Shown: positions 9,354 to 18,836, numbered from the stretch's first letter. The stretch is DNA of 64,000 bases from Lachnospiraceae bacterium (GCA_014804655.1 JAAUZK010000004.1:217504-281503), one strand, 5' to 3'. A program made the numbers and translations. Notes: a model not told the origin generated them from the letters alone.

Positions 9354-10274
9354 CTACGCCAACACATCCCCCACCGCGATCTGGCTTACACTCTCGTACC
9401 GATCGATCAGTAAGGAACCATCCACCGTACGCACTACCGGCTTGCCGTCAAATATATCGATCACCTCTCCCGGCGCATAAGCAGAGAAATCGATCATCTC
9501 ATCAAATGGATGCGCTTCCCATACCGTCACCTTCTCTTCCCCGATCATGGCATAAGCCCCCGGAAAAGGAGCCGCAACACCGCGGATCAGGTTGTAGATT
9601 TCCCTTGTTCTCGCATGGAAGTCGATCTTGCCATCCGCCGCCGTCCGTTTATTATACCACGAGTCATAGTCCTTAGACTCCGTGCGTATCACGATATTAT
9701 CCTCCTCATAAGCCTTCAGCAGTTTCCGGATCAGATTCTTGGAGCAGATCATGTTCTTATACTGCGCCGTCCGGATGTCATCGTGAGGCGTGATGGAAAA
9801 CATTTCCGTTGAAAACACATTGGGGCTGTCCGCCTTTTCATCATAGCGGAACATATTCAGATTGAATCTGGTATCCCCCAGGATAATAGACCAGTTAAGC
9901 GGCGACCGCCCTCTGCCGAAAGGAAGATAACCACAGTTCCCATGGAATCCGTAGATACCATACTTGAACGCATCCAGAACAGAAGGCGGTATCAGCCTCT
10001 GCCATCCCATGGAAATACCAATATCAAATTCATTTTCCTGTATAAACTTCTGCGTTTTCTCATCTGTCAGGAAATAACTGTCCGCCTCATGCACCGGAAT
10101 CCCGTATTTCTCAGTCAGGATCGACAGCCCTTTATACCCAGACACCTGATTTTTCTTCGTCACCTCCGGGCTGATGGTAATCACCAGATCCACCGGACAA
10201 ATCTGCTCCTGTATGAAGTTCACAATATTCTCTGAAGTATCCTTTACGCCGAATACCACTACTTTGTATTTCAT
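9354..10274 (-). CDS. Sugar N-formyltransferase-like enzyme
   Basis: About 306 residues. The N-terminal half is formyl-transferase fold: FGFHGNCGYLPFGRGRSPLNWSI cannot be quoted in full, but YGFHGNCGYLPFGRG (near 135) carries the His and LP elements of the active site, with ISMGW just before it. The C-terminal half resembles the Fmt C-terminal domain. It uses N10-formyl-tetrahydrofolate to formylate an amine. A sugar target is likely because two sugar aminotransferases (19104 and 30640) are in the locus. ATG 10274 is preferred: GAGGAGG lies just upstream, whereas the ATG at 10289 overlaps that site. It is a different protein from the truncated one at position 1. Confidence 0.75.
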   Translation of the reverse strand: MKYKVVVFGVKDTSENIVNFIQEQICPVDLVITISPEVTKKNQVSGYKGLSILTEKYGIPVHEADSYFLTDEKTQKFIQENEFDIGISMGWQRLIPPSVLDAFKYGIYGFHGNCGYLPFGRGRSPLNWSIILGDTRFNLNMFRYDEKADSPNVFSTEMFSITPHDDIRTAQYKNMICSKNLIRKLLKAYEEDNIVIRTESKDYDSWYNKRTAADGKIDFHARTREIYNLIRGVAAPFPGAYAMIGEEKVTVWEAHPFDEMIDFSAYAPGEVIDIFDGKPVVRTVDGSLLIDRYESVSQIAVGDVLA

Positions 10275-10414
10275 CTTATTCCTCCTCATCCTTCCGTCTT
10301 CCGATTTTCCAGTTTATGACCACTCAGTAACATAATAAATTCTCGGGACTATTGTTTTATATCAATACCGGCATAAATCGTTGTTTGCCCCCAAATTTGA
10401 TTTCTCTGTAAAAT

Positions 10415-11140
10415 TCATGCGTCCTCTTTATTAACTTTATCTATCGTAAAAATAATTTCCGACTTTCCAGCCGCATCATCATATGTACTGCAATAAGTCT
10501 CAAACCCAAGCATATTTTTCTTTGTATTCTCATCTATTTTCAAATTCTCAATATTCCTTATATGCGAAAGCAGCTTTTCTTTTTTATATAGCTTGTCACT
10601 ATGACCGCAAAGATATAAGTCAAAAGGCAGCTCCATAGTCGACCTAATTGTCTCATATAAATGTTCCATTGACAAGGAGCCATAATTAAACAGCCACAGA
10701 CATTCATTTAAGGCATCCCCGGCGATCAGAATCTGCTCCTCCGGTATGATAAAACCGACAGAACCTTTCGTATGTCCGATTAGGGGAACGACATCAATAT
10801 TGAGATCGCCTAATGAAATTCGCTGTCCTGTTTCTATTTCTTTCAAATTATAAGGTTTGCGATCCTTTTCCTCAAAATGCCTGATCAAATCCCATTCCTC
10901 TTTCAGTGCATAGACCGTCTCGAATCTGTAGTTTCCTCCGATATGATCCGGATGTCCGTGGCTGTTGATCACAATATATGGCGTAGAAATATTTTCTTCC
11001 ACAAATGCGCGAAGATCGCGCCTGCCGTAGCCGGTATCTATCAATACCGCCAGCTCACTCCCTTTAATGAGAGTGCAGTATACTCCGTTGTCTTCTGCAA
11101 TCTGCCAGATGTTATCACGTATTTCTGTATATTCGTACAT
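10415..11140 (-). CDS. Metallo-beta-lactamase-fold hydrolase
   Basis: About 241 residues. NSHGHPDHIGG (near residue 70) is the H-x-H-x-D-H metal site, followed by HTKGSVGF and GDALN and by CGHSD, the later ligands of a dinuclear Zn hydrolase. It is probably a cytosolic esterase or thioesterase-type enzyme; nothing identifies the substrate. The start at 11140 follows GGAGGAGATAAC; an upstream in-frame ATG at 11194 would overlap the next gene. It sits among glycan genes, so it may act on a sugar or acyl intermediate. Confidence 0.75.
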   Translation of the reverse strand: MYEYTEIRDNIWQIAEDNGVYCTLIKGSELAVLIDTGYGRRDLRAFVEENISTPYIVINSHGHPDHIGGNYRFETVYALKEEWDLIRHFEEKDRKPYNLKEIETGQRISLGDLNIDVVPLIGHTKGSVGFIIPEEQILIAGDALNECLWLFNYGSLSMEHLYETIRSTMELPFDLYLCGHSDKLYKKEKLLSHIRNIENLKIDENTKKNMLGFETYCSTYDDAAGKSEIIFTIDKVNKEDA

Positions 11141-11168
11141 GTTATCTCCTCCACGTTTAATATATGAT

Positions 11169-12092
11169 TCACTCCCCACGCAGATAATGCTCATACAGAT
11201 AATCCTGCATATTCACATACTCCTGCACCCGCTCATAATTATCCAGCACCGCAGGAAGCTTTGCCTCGTAAGTCTCCTTCGTACACTCTCTGATCCTGCG
11301 CTTCGCTTCCTCAATATCCGGCTTCTTAAGCAGGATCATACCATCCGTATTAAAGAAATCACCAATTTTACGCGCCCCCAGATAGACCGGTATGGTCTGT
11401 GCCGCCAGACAGCTTGTAAGGCGCTCCGAGAAATAATAATCCGACACGTCATTCTCGATAATCAGCGAAAAACGATACCGATCCAGCGTCTCATCCACAC
11501 TCTGCACATAGTCTCCGCCGTCAAATCTGCCGTATGTATCGGCTAACTGTTCTTTTTTGCACGTTCTGGCGAGTTCCAGACGGAATCTGTGCAGTTCGCA
11601 CATAGTCTTGTCCGAGGATAGGATGGACAGATCGCGATCTTTCTTCAGATACAGCCCGTCCTTCATCTCCTGATTCCATATACCCGCCGCAATTGGATAA
11701 AATCTGGCGTTCTCTATCTCATTCAGTATTCTCTCATCGTAAGTAAAAACATAGCGAAACTCTTTTTCCAGCCCTCTGTGTTTATGAAACACCTCATAGT
11801 CCTGCGGCACGATGGTGCGGGATTCCGTCAGCATGCCATACTTCACCCGCGGCTTCCCCAGCGGATGCGCCATGGACTCCGGTCCGTAGAAATGTGTACC
11901 CAGCCCGTAATTATACCGGTCCCAGAAGAAATATTTCCCCTCATGCCCAAAAGGGGCATGTCTTGAGTGCCTGTTCTTAATGAAATAGGTCTCAAGAGGC
12001 TGCCCCTCCGCGTTGTATATTCTCGGCATTGTACCGTCTATCTCATATTCTCTGGCTATCTGTATGCGATAGCCGCCAATCTTTAACTCCAT
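11169..12092 (-). CDS. GT10 (alpha-1,3-fucosyltransferase-like) enzyme
   Basis: 307 residues. The C-terminal half contains FSLIIENDVSDYYFSERL and TIPVYLGARKI, closely following the GT10 pattern (F...EN...DY.TEKL...G.VPVY.G), which binds GDP-fucose. The N-terminal half is not recognisable beyond general GT-B features. GT10 enzymes attach fucose in alpha-1,3/4 linkage to GlcNAc, Lewis type. No GDP-fucose synthesis gene is present here, so the donor would have to come from elsewhere or be another GDP-sugar. ATG 12092 has GAGGAATCGGT before it. Confidence 0.75.
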   Translation of the reverse strand: MELKIGGYRIQIAREYEIDGTMPRIYNAEGQPLETYFIKNRHSRHAPFGHEGKYFFWDRYNYGLGTHFYGPESMAHPLGKPRVKYGMLTESRTIVPQDYEVFHKHRGLEKEFRYVFTYDERILNEIENARFYPIAAGIWNQEMKDGLYLKKDRDLSILSSDKTMCELHRFRLELARTCKKEQLADTYGRFDGGDYVQSVDETLDRYRFSLIIENDVSDYYFSERLTSCLAAQTIPVYLGARKIGDFFNTDGMILLKKPDIEEAKRRIRECTKETYEAKLPAVLDNYERVQEYVNMQDYLYEHYLRGE

Positions 12093-12131
12093 ACCGATTC
12101 CTCAATGTCGCTGCCCTTGAATCATCTATCC

Positions 12132-13109
12132 TTATTTCAGATACTCCTTATACCAGTCGATAGCCAGCGCGATTCCTTTCTCAAAATCATACTCCGGATC
12201 ATAGCCCAGCAGTTCTCTCGCCTTGCTGATATCCGCATTGGAATCCCGTACATCACCCTTGCGGGCAGGTCCGTAAATCGGCTCTACATCCTTATCCAGT
12301 GCCTTGCAAAGATAATTATATATATCAATCAGGAACAATCTGCCGCCGGCACCGATGTTATAGGCCTGTCCTGCCGCCTCGGAAGATGCCTGACAGGCGC
12401 GCAGATTCGCTTCAATCACATTGTCAATATATGTGAAATCTCTGGACTGTCTGCCATCACCGTTGATGGTAGGCACTTCCCCGTGAAGAAGCTGTTTAAT
12501 AAATTTCGGAATAACAGCAGCATACATGCCGTCAGGATTCTGTCTGCGTCCGAACACGTTGAAATACCGCAGTCCGTAAGTATCCAGACCGTACAGCTCC
12601 TTGTACAGCCGTCCGTATTCCTCATCCACTTTCTTCGTCAGCGCATATGGCGAGATCACTTTGCCCTCCTGTCCTTCCTTCTTCGGCAGTGTGGTGGAAT
12701 CTCCGTAAACGGAAGAACTGGAAGCATATACAAATTTCTTAACACCGCACTTTCTGGCCGCTTCCATCATATTCAATGTACCGCGTATGTTGATCTCCTC
12801 ATACAGAAGAGGCATCTCGATGCTTCGCGGCACGCTGCCCCATGCCGCCTGATTGAGCACATAATCCACACCTTCACAGGCCTCCATGCAGGTATCCATG
12901 TTCCTGATATCACCTTTGATAAATGTAAACCTGTCATTTCTTTCCAAATGCTCGATGTTCTCATACTTTCCGGTGGACAGGTCGTCCAGACAACGCACGG
13001 TATAACCCATGTCGATCAATGCGTCACAGATATTGGAGCCGATAAAACCGGCGCCACCGCTTACCAAAAACACACTTCCTTCGCTAAACTTAACATCACG
13101 ATATCCCAT
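12132..13109 (-). CDS. UDP-HexNAc C4-epimerase (WbpP/TviC-like SDR)
   Basis: 325 residues, extended short-chain dehydrogenase. VSGGAGFIGSN binds NAD, SSSSVYG plus SPYALTKK supply the Ser/Thr and Y-x-x-x-K catalytic set, and RYFNVFGRRQNP is typical of nucleotide-sugar epimerases. NQAAWGSVPRSIEMP closely resembles the block in WbpP and TviC, which interconvert UDP-GlcNAc(A) and UDP-GalNAc(A). Paired with the UDP-sugar dehydrogenase at 14528 it would give UDP-HexNAc uronic acid. RBS GAGGAG lies 4 nt before the ATG. Confidence 0.82.
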   Translation of the reverse strand: MGYRDVKFSEGSVFLVSGGAGFIGSNICDALIDMGYTVRCLDDLSTGKYENIEHLERNDRFTFIKGDIRNMDTCMEACEGVDYVLNQAAWGSVPRSIEMPLLYEEINIRGTLNMMEAARKCGVKKFVYASSSSVYGDSTTLPKKEGQEGKVISPYALTKKVDEEYGRLYKELYGLDTYGLRYFNVFGRRQNPDGMYAAVIPKFIKQLLHGEVPTINGDGRQSRDFTYIDNVIEANLRACQASSEAAGQAYNIGAGGRLFLIDIYNYLCKALDKDVEPIYGPARKGDVRDSNADISKARELLGYDPEYDFEKGIALAIDWYKEYLK

Positions 13110-13157
13110 TTTCTCCTCATTTCTGCGTTGCTTGCCGCAAATTCCGCAATTAAAATT

Positions 13158-14540
13158 TTATTTTTTTAATGTTACCTCTCTGACTAACAGAAACAGAGCC
13201 GTATAAAACAACGAAAATCCATAGATCATATACCGCGACAGGCACATGATAGTTATGGATGTGGCACATACGTTAGCTGCAATAAAAAGAAGCGCCACGC
13301 CCATCACCCACGCGGCATCCTGCCCGCCCTCTCTCAGCATCACATCCATGTTCTTCCGCCGTCTTCCGCGAAATACCTGCCGCACGGCAAGTCCGATCGC
13401 CACCGCATACAGAGCAAGCGCCAGCCAGTTGAGCACCAGATGTACCACCGCCACACTTCTAATAAACCCATAGACACATAGCGATATATAATCATACAGC
13501 CATTGCCCGAAGCAGGCCGGCAGAAGTTTTGCAAGCATACGCCCTGCCAGTTCGTCCGACATACTGCTTTGCTGATAATAATCCACTTTACCCAGTCCAA
13601 AGAAATAAGCAGACATATCGGCTTCCAACACCTGAAATTTCAATTCATCATGATGACTCTCCAGATGTGCCGCCCGTTGCGCAAACGTGCTGCCTCCGTA
13701 CCGGTAGTTAGCCTCTATGGCATCTGCCTCATCGTAGAACCGCTCAAAAAATTCCCGTTCAAGACTGCCGTCTTCAAACACCTCACCGTCTTCTCTGTCA
13801 CAGGCATAGATCACATTGGTCAGCGTATTGACCTGCGCATAAGTATTCCCCATAAAATATCCTGTAACGCCGTAATTGTATACATGAACCGTCAGGCTGC
13901 GCAGACCAAATACCGCAATTGCAGCTATTATAGGAATAAATAACGTCTGATATTTCTTGTAAAATAACATCTGTAGCAGTAATACCACCATCCATATAAG
14001 GATCGTAATCATCATCTGTCCCCTGGTCATAGACAACAGGAAAGCAAACACCAGGCTTATAATCCGATCCCGTCTGTGCTGCTCAAACACCATACGGAGC
14101 AGATAATACATAAAAAAATGGAACAGCGGAATGCACAGCGCCTCACTCATCACCGAATTTTCCAGAAATATATGCAGTGCGGACACATATCGCGTCATCA
14201 GGTGCGGCACAAGCTGCAACAGCACAACAAGCAGTTCTTCCCATAACCACAGACGAAAGTGCGCTGCAACATACTCCGTAAATATCCATATCCCCACTGC
14301 CGTCAGCACATTCTGCGCCACTGCCGCCACAGTCAAATAAGCGTCACCGCATATTTTCCGAAAAAAGGCCAGAAACAACGGATATAACGGCTCTCTGTGT
14401 ATATGCATCGTAATATACTGCTCCGAGTCATTGTAGACACCCACCCCGCAGGCTGCCAGCATTCCTAAGAAGAACATAAGCAGCGCCGCAAGAATACACC
14501 ATGATTTAATTGTTTTTTTTCTATTAATTACAGTCTCCAA
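13158..14540 (-). CDS. Polytopic membrane protein, possible GT-C-type transferase
   Basis: 460 residues with roughly ten hydrophobic segments. After the first one comes GVGVYNDSEQYITMHIHREP, an acidic first external loop like that of lipid-linked-sugar GT-C enzymes; then PLYPLFLAFFRKI. No sequence family is recognised. The start appears to be TTG at 14540, overlapping the end of the dehydrogenase gene by 13 bp, so it is probably co-translated. Likely roles are chain-extending transferase or polymerase in the surface glycan; this is inferred from topology and position only. Confidence 0.6.
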   Translation of the reverse strand: METVINRKKTIKSWCILAALLMFFLGMLAACGVGVYNDSEQYITMHIHREPLYPLFLAFFRKICGDAYLTVAAVAQNVLTAVGIWIFTEYVAAHFRLWLWEELLVVLLQLVPHLMTRYVSALHIFLENSVMSEALCIPLFHFFMYYLLRMVFEQHRRDRIISLVFAFLLSMTRGQMMITILIWMVVLLLQMLFYKKYQTLFIPIIAAIAVFGLRSLTVHVYNYGVTGYFMGNTYAQVNTLTNVIYACDREDGEVFEDGSLEREFFERFYDEADAIEANYRYGGSTFAQRAAHLESHHDELKFQVLEADMSAYFFGLGKVDYYQQSSMSDELAGRMLAKLLPACFGQWLYDYISLCVYGFIRSVAVVHLVLNWLALALYAVAIGLAVRQVFRGRRRKNMDVMLREGGQDAAWVMGVALLFIAANVCATSITIMCLSRYMIYGFSLFYTALFLLVREVTLKK

Positions 14541-15844
14541 TACAGATAATCCTCTGTCAGATACTCTTTCCTGTTCAATACACCCTTAATGTCCAATAGG
14601 ACCTTCCGTTTATGCGACGCTGCATAGAAAAAATCGATCCGGTCTCTGTCCAGCTTTAAGAAGTCATCATGAGCTACCGCGATAATTACCGCATCCATGT
14701 CCTTAACCTCCTCCATCGACCGGAATGCAATTCCGTACAACCGCTTTGCTTCCTCTGCATCTGCTGCAGGGTCCACCACTATAGGATCTATACCGTACTC
14801 TCCCAGTTCCTTATAGATATCGATCACCTTCGTATTTCTCGTATCCGGACAGTTCTCCTTGAAGGTAAAGCCCAGAATCGCCACACGGGCATGTTTCACC
14901 GGAATATCCGCTTTGATCAGATTCTTCACAAGACTCTCCGCCACATATTTCCCCATATCATCATTGATACGGCGTCCGGACAGAATAATCTGTGAATGAT
15001 AGCCCAGTTCTTCCGCCTTATAAGTCAGATAATAGGGATCTACGCCGATACAGTGTCCGCCCACGAGTCCGGGCATAAATTTCAGGAAGTTCCACTTCGT
15101 CCCGGCAGCATCTAACACCGCCCGCGTGTCGATATCCATCTTGTGAAAAATCATAGAAAGTTCATTCATGAACGCAATATTAATATCTCTCTGACTATTT
15201 TCGATGACCTTTGCAGCCTCTGCCACCTTAATGGACTCCGCACGGTACACGCCCACCTCTACCACCAGTTCATATATCTTGGCAACGATATCCAGCGTCT
15301 CCTCGTCCATGCCGGACACGATTTTCGTGATAGTCTCTAATCTATGGACTTTATCGCCGGGATTGATACGTTCCGGCGAATAACCGATCTTGAAATCCAC
15401 GCCGCACTTTAACCCCGACTCTTTCTCCAGAATCGGCACACAGATATCCTCCGTCACACCTGGGTACACGGTAGATTCAAATACCACAATCGATCCCTTC
15501 GTCAGATTCTGTCCCAGGATACGGCTGGCTCCCTCCACCGGCGTTAAATCCGGCGTATGGTCATCATTCACCGGCGTGGGAACAGCTACGATATGAAACT
15601 TCGCTTCCCGAAGCTTCGCAGGGTCGGCAGTAAAATCTACCTTAGTGTTTCTGATCACCTCATCTCCCACCTCGTTGGTCGGATCGATGCCGCTCTTATA
15701 CAGTTCGATCTTCTTCTCGTTCAGATCAAATCCCACCACATTAATTTTCTTAGCAAAAGCAACGGCAATCGGCATACCCACATAACCCAGTCCCACGAGA
15801 GATAATTTTTCCTCTCCTTTTACAATCTTCTCATATAAGTCCAT
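14528..15844 (-). CDS. UDP-N-acetylhexosamine dehydrogenase (WbpO/TviB-like)
   Basis: 438 residues, three-domain UDP-glucose/UDP-ManNAc dehydrogenase family. GLGYVGMPIAVAFAKK binds NAD, GGHCIGVDPYYLTYK holds the catalytic Cys, and LGFTFKENCPDTRNTK marks the C-terminal UDP-binding domain. It oxidises C6 of a UDP-HexNAc to the uronic acid with two NAD. The text resembles TviB/WbpO rather than plain Ugd, which fits the adjacent WbpP/TviC-like epimerase. RBS GGAGG lies 8 nt before the ATG. Confidence 0.87.
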   Translation of the reverse strand: MDLYEKIVKGEEKLSLVGLGYVGMPIAVAFAKKINVVGFDLNEKKIELYKSGIDPTNEVGDEVIRNTKVDFTADPAKLREAKFHIVAVPTPVNDDHTPDLTPVEGASRILGQNLTKGSIVVFESTVYPGVTEDICVPILEKESGLKCGVDFKIGYSPERINPGDKVHRLETITKIVSGMDEETLDIVAKIYELVVEVGVYRAESIKVAEAAKVIENSQRDINIAFMNELSMIFHKMDIDTRAVLDAAGTKWNFLKFMPGLVGGHCIGVDPYYLTYKAEELGYHSQIILSGRRINDDMGKYVAESLVKNLIKADIPVKHARVAILGFTFKENCPDTRNTKVIDIYKELGEYGIDPIVVDPAADAEEAKRLYGIAFRSMEEVKDMDAVIIAVAHDDFLKLDRDRIDFFYAASHKRKVLLDIKGVLNRKEYLTEDYLYWRL

Positions 15845-15910
15845 TTTTATCCTCCATTTTTCGTATACTTTTCTGTGATGCTTTATCCGGCTTCTGTTCA
15901 GACAGTCACG

Positions 15911-16999
15911 TTACTTCTGTCCCAGCAGCCGTCTTACTTCATCCATATAGGCTCCTGTCACCAGCCTCCGGTCAAATTCCCGCTCCATCTTCTCTCTGCC
16001 CCTGCGTCCCATCTCGGCGCGCTCATCTATAGACAAATCCAAAAATTTCCGCATGGCGACGATCAGCTCCTCAGCATGTCCGGGCGTAAATCCGAATCCG
16101 GTGCATCCGTCCTCGAACGCCTCAAGACAGCCGCTGATATTGGAAGCAATAACCGGCCTTCCCGTGGCCGCGCCCTCGATCAGCGCATTGGACATTCCCT
16201 CATGGAAGGAAGCCACCACAATCGCACTGGATGCCGCCAAATACGGATGTACTTCCGTATGGAATCCGATCTGACGCAAAATGCCTTCCTTTTCCAGCTC
16301 ATCCAGCATGTCCTGATAATCCTCATCGCAGTATCCCATAATATCAAAGAAGACGTTATCACTATGTAACTCCTTCGCCGCCTCTATATATTCCAATATA
16401 CCACGTTCTTTCATGACCCTGCCTACAAAGAGAAAATGCGTCTCTCCGGTGTCAGGATAAGACTCATACCGGTGTCTTTCCAGATTTACGCCCGATCCCA
16501 TAACCATGCGCGTCTTCTTCGCCGTGATGCCGAGTCTCTGAAATATCCCTCTGTTCTCTTCATTCTGGAAGAAAACACATGCGGCCCGTTTCAGCCCCGT
16601 TCGATACATGGTAACGATCACTTTCAGGAGAATCCCCGTCCTGTCAAAAGCGCCGCCCAGACCCGTGATCGTGGCAATATACGGAATCTTACGCCGCGCC
16701 GCCGCAAAACCGCCGTAGATATTCGGCTTGATCGTATAGGTGACCACCAGATCAGGCTTCAGTTCTCTCATCAGTCTGCCGTAAGCCCGGTACAACTTCA
16801 AGTCTTCCAGCGGATTAATTCCCCTGCGGTTGATCGATGTCTTTATGATCCGACATCCTTCCGCCGCCAGCTCCTTCTCTTTCACATCATCAGGCATACT
16901 GACATAGACCTCATGCTCCGCTAACATCGCCTGCATAAATTCATTTCTAAAATCATACAGCCCGCCGGAAGAATTTGTCAAAACCAATATTCTGCCCAT
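15911..16999 (-). CDS. GT4 glycosyltransferase
   Basis: About 362 residues from the preferred start. MGRILVLTNSSGGLYDFR opens a GT-B fold, TITGLGGAF lies near residue 112, and EGMSNALIEGAATGRPV is the E-x7-E site. It resembles GT4 enzymes that add the second sugar on undecaprenyl-PP-HexNAc (PglA-like position), though specificity is not proven. ATG 16999 is chosen because TGAGGAT lies 5-10 nt upstream; the longer frame from 17059 reads through a stem (TGTCTCA...TGAGACA) that looks intergenic. Confidence 0.83.
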   Translation of the reverse strand: MGRILVLTNSSGGLYDFRNEFMQAMLAEHEVYVSMPDDVKEKELAAEGCRIIKTSINRRGINPLEDLKLYRAYGRLMRELKPDLVVTYTIKPNIYGGFAAARRKIPYIATITGLGGAFDRTGILLKVIVTMYRTGLKRAACVFFQNEENRGIFQRLGITAKKTRMVMGSGVNLERHRYESYPDTGETHFLFVGRVMKERGILEYIEAAKELHSDNVFFDIMGYCDEDYQDMLDELEKEGILRQIGFHTEVHPYLAASSAIVVASFHEGMSNALIEGAATGRPVIASNISGCLEAFEDGCTGFGFTPGHAEELIVAMRKFLDLSIDERAEMGRRGREKMEREFDRRLVTGAYMDEVRRLLGQK

Positions 17000-17098
17000 A
17001 TTAATCCTCATTTCTGCGCACACTTTTGTCTCAGCTTTGTTGAGACAGCGCATTAACAAGTTCGTAATCCATACACGCCTTCCGGAAGCTTCCGTAAA

Positions 17099-18082
17099 TC
17101 ATGGAACAATTTCTTCCCCGTTCATATCGCGTATCGCAATTTCATTATACTTCATCATACAGATATTTTCCAAATAATTCCCGATTTCCGCTTTATTTTC
17201 CTGCCCCTCCAGATTACGGATGACCGATGCCGCCATATTGACACCGCAGGCATAAGCGTGAGGATAGCCGCCGCCAAACCGGGGATTGACTTCAGATATA
17301 TAATATTCACCGCCGATCTCAAAGATATCAATATCGATCATACCACGGAATCCGCATTTTTCCACAAAACCACGTATCAGCTCAAACAGCCTCTCATCCT
17401 TGAAAGACACTGATTTGTCCGTCTCTCCTGCGCGCATCTTGACTTTCTTCTTGACAAAGATTGAGGTACACTTACCGCTTATCATATCGATATACACATC
17501 CGCGCCGTATTCCTGCCCGTCCATGTACTCCTGTATCATCAAATCCTCATGGAGACCATACAAAACTTCGATCTCCTCACATCCGCCGACTTTGTTGATG
17601 TGCAAACTGGCGCTGCCTCTCACGGGTTTGACAAACACCGGATATGTGATCTCAGCGTTTGCCGCAGCCTGATAAAAACGCTCCTTGTCGGTATAACATT
17701 TCCCTGTAGGAATCTGCATTTTACAGAGTAACTCATACATTCTGTATTTATCAAAACATGTCTCCACCAGATCATAATCCGATATGATCGGGGTCGTACC
17801 CACTGCAAGGAATCTCTCCCGCTCCTTCGCCAACATGCTCAGCTCCGGATCAATAAGTGAAAATACACCTGTTATTTTTTCTTTCTTGCAGATATCCAAA
17901 ATCACATCCAAATATCCCGGCGCAGTAATTCGCGGCACCAGATAAAAGGCATCCGCGTCATATACCGCCGGAGCCAGATTACTGCAGTCCGTGGCAATGA
18001 CCCGTCCCCTGCCCTCTAACTCTTTCTTAAAGTACTGTACTACCTTATTCCTCGTACCTGCGCTCAAAATTAATATATTCAA
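17099..18082 (-). CDS. ATP-grasp ligase (carbamoyl-phosphate-synthase-like)
   Basis: 327 residues. An N-terminal pre-ATP-grasp domain (MNILILSAGTRNKVVQYF) is followed by the ATP-grasp core: PVFVKPVRGSAS (P-loop-like region), MIQEYMDGQEYGADVY, and ISEVNPRFGGGYPH, which has the E-x-N-x-R Mg/ATP ligands. Such enzymes join a carboxylate to an amine or thiol through an acyl phosphate. Between the PglC-like transferase and a GT4 gene, and with no PglD-type acetyltransferase nearby, it may acylate the 4-amino sugar with an amino acid or other acid. The start is TTG at 18082. Family clear, substrate inferred. Confidence 0.8.
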   Translation of the reverse strand: MNILILSAGTRNKVVQYFKKELEGRGRVIATDCSNLAPAVYDADAFYLVPRITAPGYLDVILDICKKEKITGVFSLIDPELSMLAKERERFLAVGTTPIISDYDLVETCFDKYRMYELLCKMQIPTGKCYTDKERFYQAAANAEITYPVFVKPVRGSASLHINKVGGCEEIEVLYGLHEDLMIQEYMDGQEYGADVYIDMISGKCTSIFVKKKVKMRAGETDKSVSFKDERLFELIRGFVEKCGFRGMIDIDIFEIGGEYYISEVNPRFGGGYPHAYACGVNMAASVIRNLEGQENKAEIGNYLENICMMKYNEIAIRDMNGEEIVP

Positions 18083-18149
18083 CCCAATACCCGCACCTTT
18101 CTCTCTACACTTACCGTCTCTGCAGTATTTTCATTACCCTTCAGACCTG

Positions 18150-18192
18150 ACCAATACCCGGCACAGATGGAAATTAATTTCTTAAGGAGTTT
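18150..18192 (-). repeat. Partial copy C of the dispersed palindromic element
   Basis: CCAATACCCGGCACAGATGG and the following AATTAATTTCTTAAGGAG match the left end of the full elements at 24978 and 32308 with few changes. Only the left arm is present. The TAA stop of the phosphoglycosyl transferase gene (18182-18184) lies inside it, so the repeat supplies the end of that reading frame. Confidence 0.7.
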
Positions 18193-18823
18193 TCCCCGCT
18201 TCTTCCAGTCTCTTCCGGCGTATCTCGGCAAAATTGCCCTCCACCGCATTGGTATCCTCCGCCACCTCATCGGTATGCCCTAGCACCGTCTTCACCGTCA
18301 TCCACAACACCTTCACATCCATGCCGAAGCTAAGGTTCTCCACGTACTCCACATCCCTGGCAAGCCGCCTGTCCCAATCGATGAAATTGCGTCCACTGAC
18401 CTGCGCTAACCCCGTCAGCCCCGGCCGCACACTGTGACGCAGCCGCTCCCGTTCACTGTAATAGGGCAGATACGACACCAACAGCGGTCTGGGGCCTATA
18501 ATACTCATATCGCCCTTTAGAATATTAAAAAGTTCCGGCAGTTCATCCAGACTTGTCCCACGCAGGAACTTCCCGAATTTTGTCAGCCTCACTGCATCCG
18601 GCAAAAGTTTTCCGTTCTCGTCCTTTTCATCCGTCATCGTGCGAAATTTACACAATGTAAAGATCTTCTCGCCCTGCCCCGGCCGCTCCTGCCGGAATAA
18701 TACAGGGCTTCCCAGCTTCACACGGACCAGAATACATAGTATAAGCAAAATAGGGCTGAGTACGATAATCCCGCAAAGAGAAAGCAGAAAATCCAAACAT
18801 CTTTTAATACAGTTTTTATACAT
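18182..18823 (-). CDS. Phosphoglycosyl transferase, PglC/WcaJ type
   Basis: 213 residues, the length of small monotopic PglC enzymes. One hydrophobic re-entrant helix (about residues 10-32) precedes PVLFRQERPG, CKFRTM and TSLDELPELFNIL, whose Asp-Glu dyad is catalytic; IIGPRPLL follows. It transfers phospho-sugar from UDP-sugar to undecaprenyl phosphate and so starts the glycan. It stands in the same operon as PglE- and PglF-like genes, so the first sugar is probably a 4-amino-4,6-dideoxy HexNAc derivative. Its last codons lie in the palindromic repeat. RBS AGAGGG. Confidence 0.88.
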   Translation of the reverse strand: MYKNCIKRCLDFLLSLCGIIVLSPILLILCILVRVKLGSPVLFRQERPGQGEKIFTLCKFRTMTDEKDENGKLLPDAVRLTKFGKFLRGTSLDELPELFNILKGDMSIIGPRPLLVSYLPYYSERERLRHSVRPGLTGLAQVSGRNFIDWDRRLARDVEYVENLSFGMDVKVLWMTVKTVLGHTDEVAEDTNAVEGNFAEIRRKRLEEAGKTP

Positions 18824-18836
18824 ACGCTGTCCCTCT

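Noticed and set aside
12105..13169. Long plus-strand open frame (354 codons) opposite the epimerase gene
   Set aside because: It is the antisense shadow of a well-recognised epimerase; no domain and no ribosome site.
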